64,000 bases of DNA. Origin: Anabaena cylindrica PCC 7122. GTDB taxonomy: Bacteria > Cyanobacteriota > Cyanobacteriia > Cyanobacteriales > Nostocaceae. Below the pieces are notes generated by a model. That model saw nothing but the letters and a program-made list of their open reading frames with translations. It was not told where the DNA came from and made no database searches. Positions 8,866 to 16,680 of the stretch are shown one piece after another. The stretch lies in contig NC_019771.1 in assembly GCF_000317695.1 (NCBI RefSeq), positions 6,233,501 to 6,297,500 of the forward strand, written 5' to 3'. The translations under genes were made by a program, and so were the position numbers. How positions within the stretch are numbered: the first letter of the stretch is position 1; every line of letters starts with the position of its first letter.

Positions 8866-9128
8866 CTGTTTCGATCTTCTCTAATCATTTCCGTACTATC
8901 TGGTAGTCCAAAATCGGCAGGATTTAAGCGCCGACGATTGCGGCTTTCCTCCAGAACTTTTAGCACATTTTGGCGGTGTTGTGCTTCTGTTTGCTGTCTT
9001 TTTACCTGCAAAGCATTCTGTAATAGTGCCACAACTTGAGATTCTATGGAATCATTTTCGGCTTCAGCTAACTTTTGTAATTCCTGATATAGTTTGTCGG
9101 GTAAGGTGATGACATTAAGATTATTCAT
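8862..9128 (-). CDS. VapB-like antitoxin
   Basis: An 88-residue protein from the ATG at 9126-9128, preceded by GGGAG. The N-terminus MNNLNVITLPDKLYQELQKLA fits a ribbon-helix-helix type DNA-binding element, and the charged C-terminus (RRRLNPADFGLPDS...REDRNR) would wrap the toxin. An in-frame start at 9164 is possible but lacks a ribosome site at a good distance. Coupled by overlap to the PIN toxin gene, so the pair likely self-represses. Confidence 0.75.
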   Translation of the reverse strand: MNNLNVITLPDKLYQELQKLAEAENDSIESQVVALLQNALQVKRQQTEAQHRQNVLKVLEESRNRRRLNPADFGLPDSTEMIREDRNR

Positions 9129-9205
9129 GGGTGAAACTCCCAAAGACATTTTATAGATAATCATAACACAGGCATATTATTAAGTATTTTGGCAATAAAA
9201 TATTA

Positions 9206-9424
9206 ATGGAATTATTTATTGGTGTTTGGGAAGGAAAGCGAGAAAATCGTCAAGGATATTGGTTAAGATGGTGGAATAAAGAAGGTAATTTGTTATTGTG
9301 AGGATTTAAGTCGGTAGAAAAAGAAAGAAGAGAAAAGGAACAAGAACGAAGAGAAAAAGAAGCAGCTTTACAACGTTTACAAGAATTAGAAAAAAGATTG
9401 AGAGATGCAAAAATTGAAATATAA
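9206..9424 (+). pseudogene. Uma2-family (DUF820) nuclease C-terminal remnant
   Basis: The frame reads LFIGVWEGKRENRQGYWLRWW-NKEGNLLL, then a TGA, then a KERREKEQERREKEAAL coiled tail ending RLRDAKIEI. This is the characteristic C-terminal end of cyanobacterial Uma2-type putative endonucleases. The whole catalytic N-terminal half is missing and an in-frame stop splits the rest, so it is a relic. Uma2 genes occur in many scattered copies in these genomes. Confidence 0.6.
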
Positions 9425-9427
9425 CAG

Positions 9428-9545
9428 ATTTTCAGGATTTATATTGTCTGAATCAGGATACCCAGGATTATAGGATTTTCAGGATTTATTATCTATATCA
9501 TTATTCAAAATCCTGTACATCCTTAAATCCAGTAAATCCTGATGT
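9428..9545. repeat. degenerate TTCAGGATTTAT-type repeats
   Basis: Several imperfect copies of (T)TTCAGGATTTAT and ATCCTGTACATCC are scattered at 9428-9545, with related inverted copies near 9888-9935. They run into the 3' end of the following small gene, so its last residues (TGFKDVQDFE) are repeat-derived. Confidence 0.55.
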
Positions 9546-9761
9546 AGACAGAGAAACTTTTTCCTGATGTAAAGCAAGGTAATGACGGTAATCATTTGCC
9601 CATTCTATAAATAGGGCATCATCTGATAATATACCTTGATTATATTGGTAAAAAAATTCTTCAGAATCCATTTTTTGTTGATTTTCATAGATACTCAGCC
9701 GTTTAGCAACAGCAACTAAAGCATCTAATGGTGATGTATATTGAATAGTTTGTTTACGCAT
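9501..9761 (-). CDS. small hypothetical protein (antitoxin-like)
   Basis: An 86-residue protein from the ATG at 9759-9761 (MRKQTIQYTSPLDALVAVAKRL). The central EEFFYQYNQGILSDDALFIEWANDYRHYLAL portion resembles short cyanobacterial proteins often found near nuclease or PIN genes. The last ten or so residues are encoded by the intergenic repeat, so the original stop has probably been lost and the frame extended into it. No partner gene is adjacent. Function unknown. Confidence 0.55.
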   Translation of the reverse strand: MRKQTIQYTSPLDALVAVAKRLSIYENQQKMDSEEFFYQYNQGILSDDALFIEWANDYRHYLALHQEKVSLSTSGFTGFKDVQDFE

Positions 9762-9773
9762 TGGCTTTTTCAA

Positions 9774-10123
9774 CTATGGGTATCATATAAATTGTATAAA
9801 TATTTTTATTTCGCGCAAAGTCGCAAAGACACAAAGAAGAATACAAAGATATTTTCTTTTGAATTCATTGTAGAGGTTTAGCTGAAAATCAAATCCTGTA
9901 CATCCTATAATCCTGGATATCCTGATTCAGACAGTTTCTTGACTAAAGCCAACTTCCATAATAAAATTAAAATATTGGAAAATTAATACTACAAATCTTA
10001 AAATCTTGTAAATACTGATATGGCTTGCGCCACGCCACGCTATCAGACAAAAAATATTTGATCGCCTAACGGTGAGGGGAAAGGAAGAAAAGGCAGAGGG
10101 CAAAAGCGCAAGAGAGCAAAGGG
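9774..10123. other. gene-free stretch with scattered repeats
   Basis: No convincing gene. It contains a CGCAAAGTCGCAAAGACACAAAG-type repeat near 9814-9835, an inverted partner of the ATCCTG repeats near 9888-9935, and a CTTGCGCCACGCCACGC repeat near 10024-10040. The part next to 10124 is the 3' flank of the putative retroelement variable region and would contain its initiation signal if that reading is right. Confidence 0.6.
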
Positions 10124-11863
10124 CTAAAGAGTCCTCGCCGCACTAAGACAGACAACGCGAAAACCGATATCGTTATCCCTGCCATCGCGACTGAGGTCAT
10201 CGCGGGCGGCAGAACGGCAGTAAACAGGAACGTCGTACCACGAACCACCGCGCAGCACTTGATAGGTATCGTTTTGACTAATCCAAGCACTACCGTTTGC
10301 AGGCGCGTCTATATAGCTTTTATGCAAGGTATCTGCACACCACTCCCATACATCCCCGTGCATATCATACAAACCAAAAGCATTAGATGGAAACTTGCCT
10401 ACATCTGAGGTTTGTCCATATTTACCAGCATAATTAGCTAAATCAGTGGTAATGGTATCACCGAAATAATATCTAGTTGTGGTTCCGGCTCTACAGGCAT
10501 ATTCCCATTCGGCTTCGCTGGGCAAGCGATATTTTTTACCCGTAGCTTTGCTAATTCTAGCACAAAATTCCTCTGCGTTAATCCATGAAACTTTTTCAAC
10601 TGGAAGATTTGCACCTTGGAAGTTTGAGGGTTTGGGGTTTAAATCAATCTTCTCTTTTGGTAAAAATGCAACCCTTTCCCATTGTGCTTGAGTAACAGGA
10701 TATTTACCCATATAAAAAGGTGAAACTGTAACTAGATGTTGCGGTTTTTCATTATCATTTCCTTCTCCTTCTGGTGAACCCATAAGAAATTTTCCCCCTG
10801 GTATTGCTACCATTTCTAAAACCACACCATTTCCTAAATTTTCTGTAAACGATGTGTGTACAGAAGATTGCTGATTTATTCCTACATTTTGTGTAGGTTG
10901 TTTGGGAGAAATAAATTGTAAAACTTGCTGAAAAAGACTAGGAGAAACTGGTTGTTTGGGTGCAATAATTGTAGGTGGAAGTTGCTGTGGTTCTAATGCT
11001 GATAAAACTTCCATCGCTGATGCAAAACGATTAACTGGAAAGTCTTGCAACATTTTATCTAAAACAATTTCTAACTCCTTACTCACAGAAACTTTTTCTT
11101 TCCATATCCACTGCATTCTCATGGAATCAAAAAGCGCATCAGAACCATCATATTTATGTAAACATCCCGTCAATAAACGAATACAAGTAACAGCTAAACT
11201 ATAAATATCACTATTATGATAAACCATGCCACGAAATTGTTCTGGTGGTGCATATCCAGGTGTCCCGGTAATCGTCCCCACTCTGGTGAGAAAACTTCCA
11301 CTAACTTCTTTAGAAACTCCAAAATCAATTAAAAATAAAGCATCGGTTTGAGAACTTCTAATAATATTTTCTGGTTTAATATCTCTGTGAATGACCTTGT
11401 TATCATGGACAAATTGTAAAATAGGTAATAATTCAATTAATATCTGTTTAACTTCCGACTCGCTGAATTTTCCTTTACGTTGTAATTCATGGAGTAGATT
11501 TTCACCTTCGATAAATTCCTGAATTAAATATAATCTTCCTTCTTGGGGAAAGAATGCAAGTAAATCTGGAATATGTGAATGTTTCCCTAAATCTCGCAGT
11601 CGCACAGCTTCTTGTTTAAATAACTCCGTCGCTTTTTCTAAAGCCGCACTTCCCGACTGTTGGGGTAAAAATTGCTTAATGACACAGGGAGTATCTAATC
11701 TTTGTTCGTCTACCGCTAAAAAGGTTCTCCCAAAGCCACCTGCACCGATAACGCGGATAGCACGATAACGATCTTGCAATACCATTTTACTCCCACAACG
11801 TTGACAAAATATAGTCGTCGGTGGATTTTGGTGCAGACAGTCGGGGTTGAGACACTGATTCAT
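10124..11863 (-). CDS. Ser/Thr protein kinase fused to FGE/C-type-lectin-fold domain
   Basis: A 579-residue protein. An N-terminal zinc ribbon (C4, C9, C20, C23) leads into a protein kinase domain: glycine loop GAGGFGRTF at 40-48, K63, IHRDIKPEN catalytic loop near 160-170 and LIDFGVSK near 180. A proline-rich linker (~295-345) joins a formylglycine-generating-enzyme fold (GGKFLMGSPEG, EWEYACRAGT, DVWEWCADT, LRGGSW, IGFRVVC). The first catalytic Cys of true FGEs is replaced by Tyr before the remaining YC, so this domain is more likely a binding module. The last ~40 codons carry a pattern typical of retroelement hypermutation (see the variable region entry). The 3' end is visibly more GC-rich than the rest of the gene. 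It stands alone. Confidence 0.9.
   Translation of the reverse strand: MNQCLNPDCLHQNPPTTIFCQRCGSKMVLQDRYRAIRVIGAGGFGRTFLAVDEQRLDTPCVIKQFLPQQSGSAALEKATELFKQEAVRLRDLGKHSHIPDLLAFFPQEGRLYLIQEFIEGENLLHELQRKGKFSESEVKQILIELLPILQFVHDNKVIHRDIKPENIIRSSQTDALFLIDFGVSKEVSGSFLTRVGTITGTPGYAPPEQFRGMVYHNSDIYSLAVTCIRLLTGCLHKYDGSDALFDSMRMQWIWKEKVSVSKELEIVLDKMLQDFPVNRFASAMEVLSALEPQQLPPTIIAPKQPVSPSLFQQVLQFISPKQPTQNVGINQQSSVHTSFTENLGNGVVLEMVAIPGGKFLMGSPEGEGNDNEKPQHLVTVSPFYMGKYPVTQAQWERVAFLPKEKIDLNPKPSNFQGANLPVEKVSWINAEEFCARISKATGKKYRLPSEAEWEYACRAGTTTRYYFGDTITTDLANYAGKYGQTSDVGKFPSNAFGLYDMHGDVWEWCADTLHKSYIDAPANGSAWISQNDTYQVLRGGSWYDVPVYCRSAARDDLSRDGRDNDIGFRVVCLSAARTL
10166..10240 (-). other. putative diversity-generating retroelement variable region
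   Basis: Between GGSW and IGFRVVC, a series of codons all end in C or T and differ from AAC/AAT only at the first two bases: TAC, GAC, GTT, GTT, TAC, GCC, GAT, GAC, CTC, GGC, GAT, AAC, GAT. Invariant codons (CCT, TGC CGT TCT GCC, CGC, AGT CGC, AGG) lie between them. In known cyanobacterial targets these variable positions are Asn codons in the template repeat, and adenines are mutated at reverse transcription. The location at the very 3' end of an FGE-fold gene fits. No reverse transcriptase or template repeat lies in this window, so it would have to act in trans. Confidence 0.7.
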
Positions 11864-12033
11864 AGATGCAAGTTCTTAATTATACTACTTATTGTATAAT
11901 TCGTATTTGACTTTGGAAATATACTCACGCAAAGGCGCATTCGCGTAGCGTCCCGCAGGGAAGACGCAAAGGATAGAAGATAATTAAGAATGTTCGGTAA
12001 AATAGATTATTGCTTCCTTGTTCACCTAAAAGT

Positions 12034-12315
12034 TTAACCGTGCTGCAAAAATTTAATTTTAGGTAATAAAGGATCACTCACAATTCCTGTACCAGCAAAA
12101 CTCCAACGTTTTACCAAACTTCCTACTTGTGTACCTGTAACAGATTCGACGGTTAAACGATTGGCTAAATCAGCCGCATGGGTATTCAAATAACTCAGAG
12201 CATCAAAATCTTCTTTAAACAATAATAAATATCCTGATGTGCTATCATCAACACGCGCTGTGAGATATTTACCATCTGTTCTTGACCGAATAATATAATA
12301 AACTTCAGAAAGCAT
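12034..12315 (-). CDS. conserved hypothetical cyanobacterial protein
   Basis: A 93-residue protein, MLSEVYYIIRSRTDGKYLTARV, with a central FKEDFDALSYLNTHAADLANR segment and no signal peptide or membrane span. The composition is that of a small soluble alpha/beta protein. It lies about 50 bp after the permease gene's end region on the same strand, separated by AATTCGT repeats, so it is probably an independent transcript. Function not recognised. Confidence 0.65.
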   Translation of the reverse strand: MLSEVYYIIRSRTDGKYLTARVDDSTSGYLLLFKEDFDALSYLNTHAADLANRLTVESVTGTQVGSLVKRWSFAGTGIVSDPLLPKIKFLQHG

Positions 12316-12326
12316 AGTTTATAATT

Positions 12327-12358
12327 CGTAATTCGTAATTCGTAATTCGTAATTGTTC
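12327..12358. repeat. AATTCGT heptamer tandem repeat
   Basis: Four or more tandem copies of AATTCGT between 12327 and 12355. The same heptamer recurs at 16614-16640, in inverted form at 16645-16679, and at 55400-55430, so it is a dispersed short tandem repeat of this genome. Confidence 0.8.
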
Positions 12359-12363
12359 CCGGA

Positions 12364-13410
12364 CTAATTCAAATCTTCTAGTTTGATTCTTGGATCTGCT
12401 GCTTTTAACATTAAGTCAGCAATTAAATTACCAATAATTAATAAAATTGCACTCATTACTAAGCTGGCCATTACTAAATATTGATCTTTCGATAAAACGG
12501 CTTGTAAAGTTAATTTACCCAAACCTGGCCAATTGAAGAAGTTTTCTGTAATAAATGCACCGCTTAATAAACCTGCTAATTCAAACCCTAATAAAGTAAT
12601 TAAGGGGTTAATGGCATTTCGCAACGCATGAACATAAATAACGCGGTTTTCTGGTAATCCTTTAGCGCGTGCTGTTTGGATATAATCTTGACGCAATACA
12701 TCCAATAATTGACCGCGCATGATGCGTTGTAACCCGGCAAAACTGGTTATACTTAGGGCAATTAACGGTAAAATCATGTGCCAACCAATATCTACGATTT
12801 TACCCAATCCTGTGAGTTCAGCGTGTTCTATGCTGGTCATGTTACCCACTGGGAATAATGGGGTGGTTATTTGGGCGAAGAATAATAGAAATAAGGCAGT
12901 GATAAAACTAGGGAATCCTTGTCCAGCATAGCTTAAAACCTGCAAAATCTTGTCTGTGGGGCGATTTTGCTTAACGGCAGCGAGTGTACCCAAGGGAATG
13001 GCGATCGCCCAAGTTACAATTAGAGATGCGATCGCTAACAACAACGTCGCTGGTACTCTTTCCCATAACAACGACGATACAGAACGTTGGTAAACAAAAC
13101 TTGTGCCAAAATCACCTTTAGTAATAATTTGTTTCAACCAAAATATAAATTGTTCTGGCCAGGACTTATCTAAACCAAATTGTTGCCGTATTTCCTCAAT
13201 CCTTTCTGGTGAAATTTTGGGGTTTTGTCTCAGTGTATCTACATAATCCCCTGGTGACAACTTCATGACAAAAAACGACAAAGCCGACGCTAAAAAAATC
13301 GTTAATAGCGCCTGCAATAATCTTTTAATTACATAAATAAAAGTCTCATTTGTCACCAATCTTATCAGTGAATTTCGAGTTGTCTCCAGGGAAATTTTCG
13401 TAGATGTCAT
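12364..13410 (-). CDS. peptide/nickel-type ABC transporter permease (DppB/OppB family)
   Basis: A 348-residue inner-membrane protein from the ATG at 13408-13410. It has an N-terminal span (FIYVIKRLLQALLTIFLASALSFF cut at ~residue 45), the family signature PGDYVDTLRQNP...EEIRQQFGLD, and five further hydrophobic segments. The permease EAA-like region reads RGQLLDVLRQDYIQTARAKGLPENRVIYVHALRN in two pieces, the contact site for the ATPase. In other bacteria it pairs with a DppC permease, but none is adjacent here, as is common in cyanobacteria where the system's genes are scattered. The substrate may be a peptide; this cannot be read from the sequence. Confidence 0.88.
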   Translation of the reverse strand: MTSTKISLETTRNSLIRLVTNETFIYVIKRLLQALLTIFLASALSFFVMKLSPGDYVDTLRQNPKISPERIEEIRQQFGLDKSWPEQFIFWLKQIITKGDFGTSFVYQRSVSSLLWERVPATLLLAIASLIVTWAIAIPLGTLAAVKQNRPTDKILQVLSYAGQGFPSFITALFLLFFAQITTPLFPVGNMTSIEHAELTGLGKIVDIGWHMILPLIALSITSFAGLQRIMRGQLLDVLRQDYIQTARAKGLPENRVIYVHALRNAINPLITLLGFELAGLLSGAFITENFFNWPGLGKLTLQAVLSKDQYLVMASLVMSAILLIIGNLIADLMLKAADPRIKLEDLN

Positions 13411-13588
13411 AATTTGCCAGTTATCACTTATCGAAAACCAATAATTAACAATCAAGAATTCAAGAGTCAGAATTTAATTCTGAATTCTGTGCAAATGCCG
13501 GATATAGCTTGCTTCTTGGCAGGAGCATAAACGAGTTTAAATCTTCCACGAATTTATACTGACTCCTGAATGCTGACTCCTTCTAATT

Positions 13589-14107
13589 TCAATATTCAAC
13601 CAAAGAAATAATCGGTACATCAGGCAGATGTTTACGCCCTTGCAAATCCCGTAGCTCGATAATAAACCCAAACCCCACAAGTTCGCAGCCAATCTTCTGT
13701 ACCAACTTAGCCGTCGCGCTTGCAGTTCCACCCGTAGCAATCAAATCGTCTACAATCAAAACCCTGCTACCTGGATGTAAAGCATCCTGATGCACTTCTA
13801 AGCTGTCTGTACCATACTCTAGTTCATAATCAATACGATGAACTGCCGCTGGTAACTTGCCTTTTTTGCGGACAGGAATAAAACCAGATCCTAACTTATA
13901 AGCTAAAGGTGCGCCGAAAATGAACCCCCGCGACTCCATTCCCACAACACAATCAATCTGAAATTCAGATTCAATACATTTTTGTGTTAAAAAGTCAATA
14001 GTATAGCGCAAACCCTCTGGATCACGCAGCAAGGTGGTAATATCCCTAAATAAAATTCCTGGTTGAGGAAAATCTGGTATGTCACGAATCAGAGACTTTA
14101 AATCCAT
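13589..14107 (-). CDS. apt: adenine phosphoribosyltransferase
   Basis: Purine salvage: adenine plus PRPP to AMP, in the cytosol. The 172-residue protein begins MDLKSLIRDIPDFPQPGILFRDIT, split here as DLKSLIRDIPDF and PQPGILFRDIT, the Apt hallmark. It has VVGMESRGFIFGAPLA, RKKGKLPA, and the PRPP-binding loop VLIVDDLIATGGTA near residues 119-132. Length is standard. The gene is single, with repeat-rich spacers on both sides. Confidence 0.97.
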   Translation of the reverse strand: MDLKSLIRDIPDFPQPGILFRDITTLLRDPEGLRYTIDFLTQKCIESEFQIDCVVGMESRGFIFGAPLAYKLGSGFIPVRKKGKLPAAVHRIDYELEYGTDSLEVHQDALHPGSRVLIVDDLIATGGTASATAKLVQKIGCELVGFGFIIELRDLQGRKHLPDVPIISLVEY

Positions 14108-14524
14108 AAAACAGTGATTAGGTAATTGGTGATAGGTAATTGGTAATGGGTAATTGGTTAGGAGTGTTGTCTAGCCTCTGCTTTCGAGTCCCCAGTCCCT
14201 AGTCCCCAATCCCCGATTCCAGATACCTGAAAAATCGTACACTATAATGTCATACGCTGGGGATTGAGGCTTGTGTTTCGTCACTTGTTGACAATAACTT
14301 AAAATTTCATCCCAGCTGATGTATCTTGGCTACTAACCTTAAACAAGTAGGTGATCTTATGGTTTAAAACTTTCATTACAGTATAGGGAAATATTTGAGT
14401 AACGAAAGTAAGTATTGTATATATTGAGATGCTCATGTCACCACCAGCCTAAGTGCTGGTTTGGCTATCTATCTTAAATTTTGTTTCACTCAGTTTGTTG
14501 GCAGCGCAGAAGGTTTTTTATAAA
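14108..14524. other. gene-free spacer with heptamer repeats
   Basis: No gene seen. At 14120-14160 there are GGTAATTG-type tandem repeats, and at 14188-14217 degenerate CCCCAGT/CCCTAGT/CCCCAAT repeats. The right half (14230-14520) must hold the promoter of the DUF3038 gene; AGAAGG about 14 bases before the ATG at 14525 can serve as its ribosome site. Confidence 0.6.
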
Positions 14525-15151
14525 ATGAATGTTTCCGCAAGTTTAACGCCGTTTGATAGTCCAACTCCTGAGGCAATGCCCATGATTTTGGATACTTTAC
14601 CAGATCCAGCGATTGCTGGACAGGGATGCCCCCGTAGAACTGCTTTGCAAATAGACCTCATGTTACTTGCAATTGAAGCTTTAGAACTTGGGGGTTCTGA
14701 AGCTATCCTCGCCTTTGCCCAAGAATTAGACCTGATAGGAATTATTAAAAATCGGGTAAACTTATGGCGAATGAGAGCTTCTAACCCCTTACGAAGAGCG
14801 CATATCCGCCGCCCTTTAAGTATCATAGAAGCGAAAGCTTTAGTAGTGATTGCTTGCTACATAGCCCGACGCTTAACAGTTGTCATCCGTCAGTTACTAA
14901 TGATATATCAGCAATTGTCTGAAAAACAGATTCCACTAGAACAAAATCTACGTCTAGCTAATTACCTAGAAAGGTTTAGAGCGCATTTTAAAAGCCGGAT
15001 GAATTCCAAACGTTCTGTTTTATTAACCCTAAATTCTGATGAAAAATTAGATGAACTGGCTATAGATTTATTAGGAAAATTACTATTCTGCACAGGTACA
15101 GCTGGAATGCAGCGGTTCTGGATTTCTCTTTTTGACGGTGAAGTAGAATGA
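14525..15151 (+). CDS. DUF3038 family protein
   Basis: A 208-residue cyanobacterium-specific protein. I choose the ATG at 14525 (MNVSASLTPFDSPTP) over an upstream GTG at 14453, which would add 24 non-conserved residues. The recognisable core is LDTLPDPAIAGQGCPRR, LMLLAIEALELGGSEA and an RRPLSIIEAKALVVIAC block. It overlaps the next gene by four bases and the two are a conserved neighbour pair, so they are probably co-translated. Function unknown; no signal peptide or membrane span. Confidence 0.8.
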   Translation: MNVSASLTPFDSPTPEAMPMILDTLPDPAIAGQGCPRRTALQIDLMLLAIEALELGGSEAILAFAQELDLIGIIKNRVNLWRMRASNPLRRAHIRRPLSIIEAKALVVIACYIARRLTVVIRQLLMIYQQLSEKQIPLEQNLRLANYLERFRAHFKSRMNSKRSVLLTLNSDEKLDELAIDLLGKLLFCTGTAGMQRFWISLFDGEVE

Positions 15152-16608
15152 ATATTCAACGTAAATACAGTTTACCTAATTGCACGCTGCTCTTAGAAGG
15201 GTTAAGTGATGTCACACTATCTGGACACTTTCAAGAACTGCGCCCAGAGCTATCTATATTGGTCAATGCAGAATGCTATTTATCTAGTTATACTCAGCCC
15301 ATAGCCGGAGGGCGGGAATTTTTTGAAAGCTTGGTGAGAGCGGTAAGTGCCTATGCTCAAGAATTTTTAAGTAGTGTACCCAACCCCCAAGCACATAACC
15401 ATGAGTCAGAGTTAGTAGAGTTGCAAAAAATTGATAGCAATCGACACAAGTTGATTGTACATTCAGAAATTGCTACCGAAGGTTTTGAGTCTAAATCAAA
15501 TGATCTTAAACAGCCATTTATTCAAGTTGATTTGAATACTGTGCAGTTGTTTGATTTAGTTGAAGCGGTAGATCAGTTTTTTGCTGACACCCAAACTTTG
15601 CCAGAATTATCACTGGAACTACAACCTGTCACCAGACGTTATGGTGGTGCTAGTCAAGCGGTATTAAAACAAGCAGTACCAGCGACTGTAGGATTATCAA
15701 CTTTAGCCGTAGCTGCGATCGCTTTTAGCCTAATTCCTCCTCCTCAAGTACGTCTACCAGAACCAAAGCCAGAGGAACAATCCAGCACCACAACACCTAC
15801 AGTCTCACCCACAGCCATAGCCTCAGAAACACCAACTACAACACCTACAGTCTCACCCACAGCCATAGCCTCGGAAACACCAACTACAACACCTACAGCC
15901 TCACCCACAGCAATTATTAAGGATTTAGAAGCACTTCTCAATTCAGTTCCAGAAATTACAGATCCTTCCCAGTTACGCGCATTGAACCGCCAAGTTTATA
16001 ACCAAATTCACCCAGTTTGGAATAATCGTTCTGAAGTGAGAGAGAATCTAATCTATCGCTTGGGTGTAGCTGCTGATGGTAGCATCGTCGGTTATAAAGC
16101 CGTAAACAAAGGATCAAATGAAGCAGTAGACAAAACCCCACTGCCGAATCTACTATACAATCCTGCTAACCGTAATATTGCTAACGAACGCATCGCCCAA
16201 TTCCGAGTAGTCTTTACTAAACAAGGTGTCCTAGAAGTCAGTCCTTGGTTGGGATATGCGAGAAAACCAGAAGTAATCGGTGAAAAAATTAATGACACTA
16301 ACACAGTCAAAGATTTAAACCAGAAGCTTTATAATACAATTCGCCAAAATTGGAGCATTACACCTACTTTTAACAAAGATTTAAAATATCGGGTGGCAGT
16401 AAACACAATTGGGGTAATTGCTGACTATGAACCACTCAACCAAGTAGCATTTGACTTTTTTCGAGAAACACCATTGCCACAAATGTTCCAAACAGTATAC
16501 GGTTCAAATGCAGCTGCTCCTAACAACAAAGAACCCCTAGCTCACTTCCAAGTAGTATTTAAATCTAACGGAACATTAGAAGTTAGTCCTTGGCAGGGAT
16601 ACAGGTAA
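15148..16608 (+). CDS. DUF4335 family membrane protein
   Basis: A 486-residue protein. The N-terminal ~180 residues form the DUF4335-type cytosolic part (MNIQRKYSLPNCTLLLEGLSD trimmed: RKYSLPNCTLLLEGL). A single membrane span follows near residues 176-196 (VGLSTLAVAAIAFSLIPPP), then a Thr/Pro-rich linker with nearly three copies of a 16-residue unit (TTTPTVSPTAIASETP), then two homologous C-terminal domains that both end in LEVSPWLGY/LEVSPWQGY. These last two domains are probably on the outer side of the membrane. Coupled by ATGA overlap to the DUF3038 gene. Function unknown. Confidence 0.8.
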   Translation: MNIQRKYSLPNCTLLLEGLSDVTLSGHFQELRPELSILVNAECYLSSYTQPIAGGREFFESLVRAVSAYAQEFLSSVPNPQAHNHESELVELQKIDSNRHKLIVHSEIATEGFESKSNDLKQPFIQVDLNTVQLFDLVEAVDQFFADTQTLPELSLELQPVTRRYGGASQAVLKQAVPATVGLSTLAVAAIAFSLIPPPQVRLPEPKPEEQSSTTTPTVSPTAIASETPTTTPTVSPTAIASETPTTTPTASPTAIIKDLEALLNSVPEITDPSQLRALNRQVYNQIHPVWNNRSEVRENLIYRLGVAADGSIVGYKAVNKGSNEAVDKTPLPNLLYNPANRNIANERIAQFRVVFTKQGVLEVSPWLGYARKPEVIGEKINDTNTVKDLNQKLYNTIRQNWSITPTFNKDLKYRVAVNTIGVIADYEPLNQVAFDFFRETPLPQMFQTVYGSNAAAPNNKEPLAHFQVVFKSNGTLEVSPWQGYR

Positions 16609-16611
16609 TAA

Positions 16612-16680
16612 TTCGTAATTACTAATTCGTAATTCATGATTGAAGATTAATTACGAATTATCAATTACGAATTACGAATT
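16612..16680. repeat. inverted AATTCGT repeats between convergent genes
   Basis: Copies of AATTCGTAATTACTAATTCG face TAATTACGAATTATCAATTACGAATTACGAATT-like copies (inverted), giving a long hairpin between the convergent DUF4335 and penicillin-binding protein genes. It could serve as a shared terminator; it lacks a U-run after a GC stem, so this is inference. Confidence 0.55.

Noticed and set aside
10124..11863. Active formylglycine-generating enzyme
   Set aside because: The first catalytic Cys position is Tyr and no sulfatase lies nearby; a binding fold is more likely.
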